A DNA stretch of 61,007 nucleotides from assembly GCA_937949725.1 (NCBI GenBank), contig CALECT010000007.1:1-61007 (forward strand), given 5' to 3'. How positions within the stretch are numbered: position 1 is the stretch's first letter; every line of letters starts with the position of its first letter. The notes below the pieces were generated by a model. That model did not search any database. It was not told the origin of the DNA and saw only the letters and a list, made by a program, of their open reading frames with translations. The position numbers and the translations under genes were made by a program. Positions 1 to 8,889 of the stretch are shown one piece after another. This stretch comes from an uncultured Pseudanabaenaceae cyanobacterium (lineage in GTDB: Bacteria > Cyanobacteriota > Cyanobacteriia > PCC-9006 > JAAUQQ01).

Positions 1-18
1 AGATGGAGATGAGGTCTG

Positions 19-125
19 ATACCAAATCCGGTTCGGTGACCCCCGATTCCCGTTAGTTTATTGGTAGGGGCGAACCGCTGTTCGCCCGCAGAGAGTTTAG
101 GGGAACAGCTATTAGGATTTGGTAT
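19..125. repeat. MITE-like element, copy 1
   Basis: The segment is bounded by perfect 11-bp inverted repeats, ATACCAAATCC at 19-29 and GGATTTGGTAT at 115-125, and is 107 bp long with no ORF. A second element with the same ends lies at 18417-18524. Both carry a CCCCGATTCC-type block about 20-30 bp inside one end, in opposite orientations. Inside this copy, 63-88 is a degenerate member of the GTAGGGGCG...CGCCCCTAC palindrome also seen at 56967. Ends containing TA suggest mobilisation by an IS630/Tc1-type transposase; that is inference, as no transposase is present. Confidence 0.7.
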
Positions 126-131
126 GACCAT

Positions 132-174
132 AAAATCCCTAGGGCAATCATTCATTGGTTGCCCTAGGGATTTT
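132..174 (-). terminator. Terminator downstream of pyk
   Basis: Perfect 16-bp inverted repeat (132-147 against 159-174) around CCCTAGGG with an 11-nt loop. Read on the minus strand, the right arm ends in TTTTAT, 29 bp beyond the pyk stop. The A/T runs on both flanks could make it work in both directions. Confidence 0.8.
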
Positions 175-202
175 CAGATCTGCCGTCAGTATTAACCAAC
201 AG

Positions 203-1966
203 TTAAGCAGTCACAGAGCCGGAATGCACTAGACCCTTAGAGACATCCAAGGTGAGAACCGAGCCATCACGGATCGCTTGGCTCGCTCCCTCAACCCCCA
301 CAATCACCGGAATACCTAGCTGTAGACCAATCACCGCAGCATGGCTCGTGAGACTCTCCGTCTCAGTCACAATGCCCCGAGCATGGTGAATACAATCCAT
401 CAGGCTTGCATCGGTCTTAGGAGCGACCAAAATATCTCCAGGATTGAAATGGTTGGGACTCTTGAGCCCTTGGACAACTCGGGCAATCCCCGTAACCCGG
501 CCTTGGCCAACACCGACACCTTGGCCAAGAACAGCACTCACCAGCTCTACCTTTATCAAATCAGTCGAGCCAGAAACCCCCTTTAGCGTTCCAGCGGTGG
601 TGACCACCATGTCACCGCCATCGAGTAATCCTTTTTCCTGGGCCACACTGATTGCCGCCTGGAAAGTTTCAGTTGTAGAAGGCAAGTCCAACACCAACAG
701 CGGACGAACTCCCCACACCATCTGCAAGCGACGGGAAACGTCAACGTGGGGCGTCACCGCTAGGATTGGAGTCTCTGGTCGGAATTTAGAAACATTCCGA
801 GCTGTGGCCCCCGACTGGGTCAGGGTCATGATGGCCTTGGCATTGAGCTGCTGGGCAATGCGACCCACCGCCTGACTGATGGCATTGGGAATCGCATCAT
901 CATGGCCCAGATTCTTAGGCGTCGCCGGAATCTTGTGCTCCATCTCAATCCGCTCTGCAACCCGAGCCATAGTCGATACAGCTTCTACCGGGTAATCCCC
1001 CACAGCCGTCTCATTGGAGAGCATCACGGCATCAGTCCCGTCCAGGATGGCATTGGCAACATCAGAAATTTCAGCGCGCGTCGGACGAGGACAATGGACC
1101 ATGCTGTCCAGCATCTGCGTCGCGGTGATCACTGGCAAGCCAAAACTGTTGGCCAAGGAAATTAGGCGCTTCTGCAAGAGAGGCACTTCCTCAGCGGGCA
1201 TTTCCACACCCAGGTCACCACGAGCAACCATGACGCCATCCGAGAGCGCCAGGATGTCTTCGATTTGTTCGATCGCCTCATGCTTCTCAATCTTGACGAT
1301 CACCGGTACCTCTTTACCGGCACCCGCAATCAGCTCCTTAATCTCTCGCACATCATCAGCATTGCGAACAAAGCTCAGAGCAACCCAGTCCACACCTTGA
1401 TCTAGCCCAAAGACTAAATCCTCTCGATCCTTATCCGTCAAGGCCTTAATGGATAGGTAAACGCCAGGGAAATTCACCCCCTTGTTATTGGAAAGGACGC
1501 CACCCACAACGACCACACAGTGGAGCTCTTGGGCTTCCTTGTCAATCCTGTCAACCCGCATTTCCACCTTGCCATCGTCTAGCAAAATGGTGGCTCCCTC
1601 GGGTACCTCATTGGCAAGCTTGTCGTAGGAGACATAGCTACGAGTCTGAGTCCCAGGCATTTTTTGGCTGGTCAACACAAACGGATCACCAGGTTTAACG
1701 GTGATCTTTTCATTCTCGAAACGACCCAGACGAATCTTCGGTCCCTGAAGATCCTGCAGGATGGCAACGGGCTGGTTAAGCTCGAAAGAGATTTGACGAA
1801 TGAGGCGAATACTTCGCTGGTGATCGTCGTGGGTGCCGTGGGAGAAATTCAGCCGCAGCGTGGTTGCCCCCGCCTCAATTAATGGTTTGAGTACCTCGGG
1901 GCGACTAGTCGCCGGACCAATGGTGGCCACAATTTTGGTACGGCGTTGGGAAGTGGTGGACTGCAT
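203..1966 (-). CDS. pyk: Pyruvate kinase with C-terminal PEP-utiliser domain
   Basis: Glycolytic enzyme converting phosphoenolpyruvate and ADP to pyruvate and ATP in the cytosol. The 587-residue protein opens with the family's RRTKIVATIGPAT motif. It has the barrel motifs LRLNFSHG and VKIEKHEAIE (catalytic Lys, about residue 227) and the MTATQ-type segment TATQMLDSM. The last ~100 residues add a PEP-utiliser phosphohistidine-type domain with TSHAAVIG (His at about 542). This gives the long ~590-residue form known in cyanobacteria and Gram-positives rather than the ~470-residue enzyme. It is transcribed alone, divergent from the MoxR gene, with a strong terminator just downstream. The ATG start gives the expected N-terminus. 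Assignment is very secure. Confidence 0.97.
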   Translation of the reverse strand: MQSTTSQRRTKIVATIGPATSRPEVLKPLIEAGATTLRLNFSHGTHDDHQRSIRLIRQISFELNQPVAILQDLQGPKIRLGRFENEKITVKPGDPFVLTSQKMPGTQTRSYVSYDKLANEVPEGATILLDDGKVEMRVDRIDKEAQELHCVVVVGGVLSNNKGVNFPGVYLSIKALTDKDREDLVFGLDQGVDWVALSFVRNADDVREIKELIAGAGKEVPVIVKIEKHEAIEQIEDILALSDGVMVARGDLGVEMPAEEVPLLQKRLISLANSFGLPVITATQMLDSMVHCPRPTRAEISDVANAILDGTDAVMLSNETAVGDYPVEAVSTMARVAERIEMEHKIPATPKNLGHDDAIPNAISQAVGRIAQQLNAKAIMTLTQSGATARNVSKFRPETPILAVTPHVDVSRRLQMVWGVRPLLVLDLPSTTETFQAAISVAQEKGLLDGGDMVVTTAGTLKGVSGSTDLIKVELVSAVLGQGVGVGQGRVTGIARVVQGLKSPNHFNPGDILVAPKTDASLMDCIHHARGIVTETESLTSHAAVIGLQLGIPVIVGVEGASQAIRDGSVLTLDVSKGLVHSGSVTA

Positions 1967-2337
1967 AGACCGGGCAAGCTTTCGGCTAGAGAGCGAACAG
2001 ATTCAATTAGAATTGAGGCTATCACGCGGAGCAGACCCGTGACCGAGGAGTATTCCCATTCGTGAGGCGCTCAACAGTTACATCCCTCTAGACTGTTAGA
2101 TCCCTTTCGGGTTCAGCACATGTTGGATTAGATGTCATTCTCTTCCCTGCACAATATCTTTGAGAGAGTCGGGTCATGTCACTTCGGTGGTGGGAGCGAT
2201 CGCCATCCATCGCATCCAGGCCATTGATAAGCGTCACCTCGACTCAACAGCTCTATCAGTCTTGCAATCCCGTGGATTAACGCTTAGGGCCAAACCGCAT
2301 CTCTCAACTCTGCCTTCTCATTGGGTCTAAGCTCACT
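1967..2337. other. Divergent promoter region pyk / moxR
   Basis: 371-bp gap between two divergently transcribed genes, so it must hold both promoters. A HIP1 octamer GCGATCGC lies at 2196-2203. No credible ORF, operator palindrome or RNA motif was recognised. Confidence 0.4.
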
Positions 2338-3258
2338 ATGCCTGCTGGAATCGATCGCCTATTCGCTAACCTTAGCCAAACCATCATCGGCAAAGAGGAT
2401 GCTATTGAGCTCGTACTCGTTGCCTTGATTGGCGGAGGCCACGCCCTTCTAGAGGATGTTCCGGGTGTGGGCAAGACCCTCTTAGCCAAATCCCTAGCCC
2501 GCTCCATTGATGGGAAATTTCAGCGCATTCAATGCACACCTGACCTACTGCCCAGCGACATCACCGGCAGCAATATCTGGATGCCCAACAGTGGCGAATT
2601 CGACTTCCTGCCCGGCCCCGTCTTTACCAATGTGCTCTTGGCTGATGAAGTGAACCGCGCTACACCGCGCACCCAATCTGCTCTGCTGGAGGTGATGGAA
2701 GAACAGCAGGTGACCTTGGATGGAAAATCGCGTCCCGTCCCCCACCCGTTTTTCACCATTGCGACTCAAAATCCCGTGGAGTACCAAGGCACCTTCCCCC
2801 TTCCCGAAGCCCAGATGGATCGCTTCATGCTATCCCTATCCCTCGGTTACCCCTCCGCAGAAGAAGAATTACGGATGCTCCAGGGACTGCAATCCAAGAT
2901 CGCAGTGGAAGAGTTACAGCCCTGCCTCTCTCTGGAAGAACTTCAATCTCTGCAACAGCAATGCCGCCAAATTCGTGTGGAAGATTCTCTCCAGCGCTAT
3001 CTTCTGGAACTAGTACGCCAGAGCCGGGAAGATGATGAAGTCACTCTCGGTGTGAGTCCTCGGGGAGCCGTGGCGCTTCATCGAGCAGTTCAAGCCTTAG
3101 CCCTCATCAAGAATAGGGACTTTGTCATTCCCGATGACATCAAGCGCCTTGCTCCCCATGTCATGGCCCACCGCATTATTCCTGCAGCAGGGCAACCCGC
3201 AAAAGCGATCGTTGAACGGCTTTTGTCGGCAGTGCCAATCGCCATGGCAACGACCTAG
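2338..3258 (+). CDS. MoxR-family AAA+ ATPase
   Basis: MoxR ATPases act as chaperone-like activators of partner proteins, often von Willebrand A proteins. The 306-residue sequence has Walker A GVGKT at residues 43-47 and Walker B LLADE (Asp-Glu at 103-104). It also has the MoxR signature around TPRTQSALLEVMEE and ATQNPVEYQGTFPLPEAQ, and a C-terminal lid region with SPRGAVAL. Length fits the family (300-330). The usual DUF58/VWA partner gene is not adjacent: the gene is followed by two hairpins and a non-coding stretch, so it looks monocistronic. Its client cannot be inferred here. Confidence 0.9.
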   Translation: MPAGIDRLFANLSQTIIGKEDAIELVLVALIGGGHALLEDVPGVGKTLLAKSLARSIDGKFQRIQCTPDLLPSDITGSNIWMPNSGEFDFLPGPVFTNVLLADEVNRATPRTQSALLEVMEEQQVTLDGKSRPVPHPFFTIATQNPVEYQGTFPLPEAQMDRFMLSLSLGYPSAEEELRMLQGLQSKIAVEELQPCLSLEELQSLQQQCRQIRVEDSLQRYLLELVRQSREDDEVTLGVSPRGAVALHRAVQALALIKNRDFVIPDDIKRLAPHVMAHRIIPAAGQPAKAIVERLLSAVPIAMATT

Positions 3259-3278
3259 AGACATTACCTAATAAATAA

Positions 3279-3332
3279 GAAAAAGCAGTGAGTTTAAGCA
3301 TTGATGAAAATGCTTAAACTCACTGCTTTTTC
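3279..3332 (+). terminator. Terminator after moxR
   Basis: Perfect 22-bp inverted repeat: GAAAAAGCAGTGAGTTTAAG plus 2 bp, a 10-nt loop, and the complementary arm ending in CTTTTTC. It starts 20 bp after the stop codon. With flanking A and T runs it can act in both directions. Confidence 0.85.
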
Positions 3333-3375
3333 TTGCTGCCTTCTGTCCCTCACGGTGCCGACAGAAGGCAGCAAG
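3332..3375. terminator. Second hairpin abutting the moxR terminator
   Basis: 16-bp perfect stem (3332-3347 against 3360-3375, CTTGCTGCCTTCTGTC) with a 12-nt loop, directly following the first hairpin. It has no T-run, so it may be an insertion-element end or an RNA-stabilising stem rather than a second terminator. Confidence 0.5.
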
Positions 3376-3586
3376 AAGGGGCGAATTGAGAGACTAGCGA
3401 TCAACTTGGGTGATATTGACTGGCCTAACGTTGGCAGACTTCCGCCAGGTTAACTGTCAGTCTCAACAACACCATCCCATTGAGCAAACTCAAAAAAGCT
3501 GCTCATTGATCCTCAGCGATCGCCCATGGGGAACCTTCGATTAACGTCATGCAATCTTGAACCAAGGCGATCGCCCCTCAGTTGCA

Positions 3587-3920
3587 TTAACAGCCAGGAT
3601 TAGAGCTTTCAGAAACCATGGAGAAACAATACTCCAGGAAATCAACGCGATAGCTCTGAGCAAAAGCACGAGGGTTGATTACCAACTGTTGCTCCTGATC
3701 AAACAAGCGCTGGCTGAGATATTGCCACAGCGGAAATGAAGTGGTGAATTGCGTGAATTGTTGGGTGTAACTTTCCATGGGTGCAGGACCGTGAGTCGCA
3801 GGGGTTGAACGTTGAAGCAAATGGGTGAGCCAATCGAGAGCTTTAATCTACGCTGAGCCATTTGAGGGCCAAGCGTGAAAAGCGAACGAACTCGCTGCTG
3901 GGGGGTGGAGTTCGATGTCC
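3587..3920 (-). pseudogene. Frameshifted relic of an unrecognised protein
   Basis: Two minus-strand reading frames join into one protein-like sequence if a single base is restored near 3840. The upstream frame reads ...VRSLFTLGPQMAQRRLK and the downstream frame reads ALDWLTHLLQRSTPATHGP, continuing through SFPLWQYLSQRLFDQE to a stop at 3587. The composition looks like a genuine C-terminus, but there is no intact start. I do not recognise the family. It sits in an otherwise gene-free 1.2-kb stretch. Alternatively, it is chance open frame. Confidence 0.35.
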
Positions 3921-4504
3921 GGTGACTCCCATTGGAGTCGGCAGGTCAAAACTTAGGTTTGATGCACTACTTTTAAGATGCCCAGCAGTCAACAATGACT
4001 GCTAGGAAAAACTACGGAATTTGCCAAGTTCAGATTGCTCGTAGAGACTCTTTATGGAAAGGAAAAATCCTTACAGGCAATCCTTTTCAGCAATCAGAAT
4101 ATTATCTCCTCCGAACAAATCTCCTCTGGTTGACACCCCTCCAGACACCCTCTCCAGCCTGACTTGGCTGTCTGGAGTTGTATGACCACATGCTGATGCA
4201 ACCGTCCTGTAGAACAAAGCCCAAATTTGCAATAGTTTAGGGAAAGTTGCATCTAGAGCTGCAGCCACGGTGACCCCACCCTGAATTCTCAAGCATTGAG
4301 CAATCGCCCAGAAATATTTGAAGGCCCGCTCCAAACACCTTGGAGCGGGCCTTCAAATAGTGGACATTTTGTTGGACGCGGCCTCATACAAAATCTTGCA
4401 ATACAGCCTCCCGATTCTTACAACAGCTCGAAGCCCTCTTGTCCTAAGGGGATGAGGCTGCCAGATATCGGGGGGTGGCTACAAGGATTTAGAATCAATT
4501 CGCT
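3921..4504. other. Non-coding stretch with two hairpins
   Basis: No convincing gene. It holds an imperfect hairpin at 4139-4177 (CTCCAGACA against TGTCTGGAG) and a long perfect one at 4317-4357, listed separately. Short frames here lack family features. Confidence 0.4.
4317..4357. repeat. Long perfect inverted repeat
   Basis: 18-bp perfect stem, TTTGAAGGCCCGCTCCAA (4317-4334) against its complement (4340-4357), with a 5-nt ACACC loop. It lies about 150 bp downstream of the convergent end of the lipoprotein gene. No U-run follows on either strand beyond the stem itself, so terminator function is uncertain. Confidence 0.6.
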
Positions 4505-5305
4505 CTAACGGAGCAATTCCGGATCATCTAGGGGAGCATCCGTTGTGCTCTTCGCATTTGCAGCAGCTCCCTCTGCGCTATCAGCCAAGGGGATACCACT
4601 TTCGGTTTGGGCAAGATCGCGCCGGGCATTGAAGCTGTTGGGTTGATCCGGCACCGTCGCTCCAGGGGGAGAGATGGCTAACGATTCTTCTGCTTGCAGG
4701 AACCATTCACCATCGGGTGTAAAATCCACGACTCCATCGCTAGGCGTCTGCTTGCTTTTCTGCCATTGAGCCTCTAGCGCTCGCTCATCTCCCGTAGGTG
4801 GCATAGACACGGTGAAACGCACTGCATTATCGGGGGTGAAGCTGCGATCGCTCTGGGGTAGCTGCAACTGCCAGGATTCAGCAGATTCGCCACTATCGTT
4901 ATTCCACAGCTGTAGCTCTACGTCCCAGCGACCACCATTCACTAGAACGCGATCGCGGTCCAAAATTGCATAATGCTCCTCCGCGCTGTCTTCAGGCAGG
5001 GTCTGCCCGGTGGGAGTCAACACACGCACGGCCTGAACCATCAGCTCCGTGTCCTCCGGCAAGTCAGTTGTTCCTGACAACTGATAAACACCAGGGCGCT
5101 CTCCTGACTCAACCGTTAACAAGAGTTGATTTACATCGCTGGAAAGCGGCGTTTCTCCACAGGCAGCTAGGCCAGCAGACAGAGCCATCGCTAAGCCCAA
5201 CACCATTCCATGACGCAAAGAACGATGGTCAGCTTGACGAGGAATTTTCCGTCCGGCGCGATTTAGCTTCACGAAAGGGGAAATATAGGACATCAATACC
5301 TTCAT
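4505..5305 (-). CDS. Putative lipoprotein of unknown function
   Basis: A 266-residue secreted protein with a basic N-terminus, a hydrophobic stretch and a lipobox LAAC ending at Cys49, predicting lipid attachment in the plasma or outer membrane. The mature part is acidic, rich in Thr/Ser/Asp, with a mid-section (VESGERPGVYQLSG, VNGGRWDVELQLW) resembling a beta-sandwich, and a low-complexity C-terminus. The upstream Met gives an unusually long n-region; Met34 (start at 5206) would give a normal 16-residue lipoprotein signal and is a good alternative. Divergent from the cellulose cluster with about 210 bp between, so shared regulation is possible but unproven. Family not recognised. Confidence 0.7.
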   Translation of the reverse strand: MKVLMSYISPFVKLNRAGRKIPRQADHRSLRHGMVLGLAMALSAGLAACGETPLSSDVNQLLLTVESGERPGVYQLSGTTDLPEDTELMVQAVRVLTPTGQTLPEDSAEEHYAILDRDRVLVNGGRWDVELQLWNNDSGESAESWQLQLPQSDRSFTPDNAVRFTVSMPPTGDERALEAQWQKSKQTPSDGVVDFTPDGEWFLQAEESLAISPPGATVPDQPNSFNARRDLAQTESGIPLADSAEGAAANAKSTTDAPLDDPELLR

Positions 5306-5517
5306 GGCGAATAGGGGTGTGGCAAGCTATCTTTATTCTCTGATCGGTTGGCAATTCCAATCCGATCGACTAACCTAAGTATTGGCTTGTCTACTAGGAT
5401 ACATCCACTTCTAGTGTGATGTCCGTAGGTTTGAGCGACAAACATCATATTGATGCGCTTTAGCCTTGCTAGGTCAGGGGTCTACAACGGCATATTTTCT
5501 TGAGTGGTGTGACTGGC

Positions 5518-8500
5518 ATGGCTAGTGATCTGTTTCGTTTGCGTACGGTGCTCACTCCGGCATCATCTAAGTTTCGCCGAGCCTGCTCCACGGGTTCAGC
5601 TTCCTTGGCACTGGCTGTCAGCCTGATCCCGTTTCAATCCCTGCCGAGCCTGGCAGAGATCATCCCTGAGCCCCCCCAGGTGGAGGCAGCGAATGAACTC
5701 GTTACAAAGAGCCGCTTGTCTTTCCAGGCATCGATTGAGGCCCCTGAAGCAACGGGTCCTGATTTTACATCCAGCCTGGAGACTGTTACCTCTCCTCAAG
5801 TAGCAGCACCTGCGAAGATCCTAGCTTGGGCAACGGAAGGCTCCATTGGAGAGACCTTAACCAGCATTCTTGACCATTCCGTCAGAGATACCCCCCTCAA
5901 ATCACAGAGCCTCAACGAGAGTAAATCTACGACCAAAGTCGCTGTCGTCAACGTTGATCTCGACCGCTATCGTTCTGTCGATGCTGTGGCAGAAGAAAAG
6001 GGCGTTGGGGCAGAAGACGCTGAGGAAGCTAGAGCTCAAAGCGAGCCTAACGTTCAGAGTGAGACCGTAGTCACGGAGCGCGCGACAAGCGAATCATCCA
6101 GCTCAGCGGCCACCTTGACTTCAGAGCTAGAAGCCATTCGCTCAGTCGCTCAGAGCCAAGCCAGTGACATCCCCCTGTCTGGCCTTCCTCTCACGACTGG
6201 CACTCCCAGCGAAATGGACGGAAGCCCTGCCATTGATGAGCCCCAAGTCTCTATGGCTGATGAGCCTGCGGTGATCGCTCCTCAGCCTCCGCTCATTGCA
6301 GCCACCCTAAGCGAGAGTTTGGCCCTAGCGATTGTGCCGCCCAAAGCTGAAACCGTTGATGAAGTTCAGAATCGTTTAGCCCCCGGTACCAAGGCTTTAC
6401 CCATACCTCCCCAAGTTGCTCCTGTCCATGCCGGTGATTCGCCTAGAGATGTCATTCCAACCTCCGAATTTGGCGGAGCATTAGGCAATTCGGCATCGGT
6501 CTACAACGCCCCCCAGCCTGCTTACCATCTCGCCCAGGCATATCCCCAGCCTGTCTATTATCCTCAGCCTGGCTATCCCCAGGGCGCTTCCCCCCAGGCT
6601 GGCTATCCTCAGGCTGCTTACCCTCAAGCCTATCCCCAGCCGGGAGCTTACCCTCAGCCCTATCCCCAGCCGGGCTATTACTATCCCCAGCCAGTCCAAC
6701 CTGGCTATGCACCTGCTCCCCAGCAGGCCTACGCGCCTTATCCCCAGGCTCCCTATTACCCCCAACCAGCCTATCCTCAGCCGGTTTATCCCCAAGCGGT
6801 TTATCCCCCTCAGGCATACGTCGCCCAGCCCTATCCCCAATACCCCCAGGCCTATCAGGTTCAGCCCTACGCGAATCCGGGTTATGCAGCGGCCTATCCC
6901 CAGCCTGGCTACCCTCAACAGGCCTATCCAGCCCAGGCTTATCCCGCTCAAAACTACGCTGCCCAGCCTTACCCTCAACCCGGCTATGGCTACCCAGCTC
7001 CTGGCGTGACCACGGCAGTCCAGCTACCGCCTTTGCCAGCACCTGGTAGTGCAGCCCCGAATAGCCGAGGCGTCTATAACGCCGGTCAATACAACGTCGC
7101 CAACACTTACAACAATGGCAACTATTCCCAAGGCTATGCCCAGGGAAGTCCAGCGCCAGCTAACTACGGCCAAGCCTATGCCAATGGTGGCTACAGCCAG
7201 CCCAGCTCAATTGGTGGCCGCTCTGAGCTACCGCCCCCTCCTAGCCTTACCCTAGGCGACACTGCTTTTGCCCTCCCCGCAGCACCCAGAGGTCTATCTA
7301 ATGCCACCTCTGCAGCGGTTCCGCCCCAGGCGCTATCTGAGATTAATCTTGACCGTCTGCCCCAGATTCCCCCAGATCCATCTCGCCTAGAAGTTCCAAA
7401 TTCGACTCCCGTCGCTGCCGATCGCATACCCGCTGGCATCGGTGGTCCCCTGGACTTTGAAGCGCCGACCTTGGAGCTTCCCCCTCCTCCTTTGCAGCCT
7501 CGTAAGGAAGTTAACCTTCCCTACGGCGAGCCTTCACCCACGTTCCGCAGCACGGCCCTGGGACAACCCACCTCCCAGCTTCAAGCGGTGTTCCTCAGCC
7601 AGGGCGGTGATTCTGCGGCTCGGGCCCGCCTCAGTGGCACCTATCCTGTAAGTCCGAACATCCTGTTTGGCGCATCCTTCGACGTGGCCAGTGGCGAAGG
7701 CTTCACAGATACAACCAATGGCTTCAGCGTCAACGAGGCCTTTGCTTCGACCTCTTTGGCACAATTGCCCAACCTGCGAATTACAGCAGGTCAAATGGAT
7801 TTGACTTCCTACTTTGACCGCAACAGCTTCGCCAAAGACTCCGCGACTCACTTCTTCAATCCGGTTTTCCAAACCAACCCCGCCTTGAGCGCAGTGGGCT
7901 TGGGCTCCCGCCCCGGTGTCTTGGCTAACTGGAGCGCCACAGACAACTTAGACCTCAAGGTTGCGGCTTACTCCTCCTCTGCTGAGATTGGCGAATTTGC
8001 CCTGGATGGCTTTGCTGGGGAAGTGGGCTTCCGTAAAGGCAATGCCATTGTGCGAGCCACCTATGCCTCCGGGCGCGACGATGGCAGCCGCGATAGCTTC
8101 CAAGAGATCTTCAACATCGACCGGGGCAATGGCCGCAGCGGTGTGCAAAAGGGCGATCGCGAAGAAGCCTACGGCATCAATGGCGAAGTCTTCTTGCCCA
8201 ATCTCAATGCCGGTATCTTTGGTCGCTATGGCCGCTACGAGAACCGTGATTTGGGCGAAAGTGGCGACAGCTATAGCCTCGGCCTTAGCTTCCTAGATGT
8301 CTTCACTGATGAGGATCGCCTGGGCCTAGCCTTCGGACGCAACATCTCCAACGATGACCTGCGCCGTCGCTTTGACGAAGACACTCCCAACGTTCTGGAG
8401 CTGTTCTACGACTTCCGCTTCCTGCCCAACCTGCGCATGGGTTTCACAATCCAAGAACGGGACAGCTTCTCGGAGCTGGCAGCAGGTTTTCGTCTCAAGG

Positions 8501-8547
8501 CAGAATTTGATACTCTGCCTGCGGGTAACCTAAGCGAGGTTCGCTAG
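5518..8547 (+). CDS. Secreted protein: Pro/Tyr/Gln repeat plus C-terminal outer-membrane barrel
   Basis: The 1009-residue protein has a signal peptide (basic FRLRTVL..KFRR, hydrophobic LALAVSLIPF), a Ser/Glu-rich linker, then about 180 residues (roughly 324-505, bases 6490-7010) of YPQP/AYPQ repeats. After a proline-rich spacer, residues from about 675 to the end alternate polar and hydrophobic strands with many aromatic and Gly turns. They end in a barrel-like segment (NVLELFYDFRFLPNLRMGF), resembling BcsC C-terminal or OprB-type barrels. It heads the cellulose cluster, so I infer the outer-membrane exit pore. ATG 5518 is preferred to the TTG at 5500. The repeat could bind peptidoglycan or polysaccharide. 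No catalytic motif seen. Confidence 0.7.
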   Translation: MASDLFRLRTVLTPASSKFRRACSTGSASLALAVSLIPFQSLPSLAEIIPEPPQVEAANELVTKSRLSFQASIEAPEATGPDFTSSLETVTSPQVAAPAKILAWATEGSIGETLTSILDHSVRDTPLKSQSLNESKSTTKVAVVNVDLDRYRSVDAVAEEKGVGAEDAEEARAQSEPNVQSETVVTERATSESSSSAATLTSELEAIRSVAQSQASDIPLSGLPLTTGTPSEMDGSPAIDEPQVSMADEPAVIAPQPPLIAATLSESLALAIVPPKAETVDEVQNRLAPGTKALPIPPQVAPVHAGDSPRDVIPTSEFGGALGNSASVYNAPQPAYHLAQAYPQPVYYPQPGYPQGASPQAGYPQAAYPQAYPQPGAYPQPYPQPGYYYPQPVQPGYAPAPQQAYAPYPQAPYYPQPAYPQPVYPQAVYPPQAYVAQPYPQYPQAYQVQPYANPGYAAAYPQPGYPQQAYPAQAYPAQNYAAQPYPQPGYGYPAPGVTTAVQLPPLPAPGSAAPNSRGVYNAGQYNVANTYNNGNYSQGYAQGSPAPANYGQAYANGGYSQPSSIGGRSELPPPPSLTLGDTAFALPAAPRGLSNATSAAVPPQALSEINLDRLPQIPPDPSRLEVPNSTPVAADRIPAGIGGPLDFEAPTLELPPPPLQPRKEVNLPYGEPSPTFRSTALGQPTSQLQAVFLSQGGDSAARARLSGTYPVSPNILFGASFDVASGEGFTDTTNGFSVNEAFASTSLAQLPNLRITAGQMDLTSYFDRNSFAKDSATHFFNPVFQTNPALSAVGLGSRPGVLANWSATDNLDLKVAAYSSSAEIGEFALDGFAGEVGFRKGNAIVRATYASGRDDGSRDSFQEIFNIDRGNGRSGVQKGDREEAYGINGEVFLPNLNAGIFGRYGRYENRDLGESGDSYSLGLSFLDVFTDEDRLGLAFGRNISNDDLRRRFDEDTPNVLELFYDFRFLPNLRMGFTIQERDSFSELAAGFRLKAEFDTLPAGNLSEVR

Positions 8548-8889
8548 AATTCCTACGATTTCATCGGCTTATTGACCTAAGCCACTGTCCAAAGCCCAGT
8601 AACCCTGGGCTTTGGCATAGCTAGGAAGATCGCCAGAGAAATGGCGGGGAATCAGAACAAAATCCACCGTTGCGCGTCAGCGATATTGGGTGAACCGTTC
8701 TGGGATAGGACCTCGCCCCATTCGTCAGATCGGAACATTGGCATCGCCCCATTGCTTCCCTTCATCTTCGGCTGTTGTCAAAGCATCAACATCCGCGCCC
8801 GGACCAGAACGCCTGGTCCATCGCAAGCCTAGTCAGGGTTTAGCGCTGCTACTTTTGTGTCCCCCTTTTTTATTGCATTGGATTTGCCC
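8548..8889. other. Gap between barrel and TPR genes
   Basis: 342 bp. It contains a 10-bp hairpin at 8590-8614 (CAAAGCCCAG against CTGGGCTTTG) shortly after the stop, a likely partial terminator without a clear T-run. No other element recognised; small frames here have no support. Confidence 0.4.

Noticed and set aside
3557..3739. 60-codon + strand frame
   Set aside because: It overlaps the more protein-like minus-strand relic and has no start signal or homology.
6490..7010. Repetitive DNA resembling a CRISPR or tandem-repeat array
   Set aside because: The repeats encode YPQP in frame, vary in unit length and lack unique spacers between conserved direct repeats.
6452..7042. Long minus-strand frames rich in repetitive residues
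   Set aside because: They mirror the tyrosine/proline/glutamine repeat of the gene on the other strand and have no other evidence.
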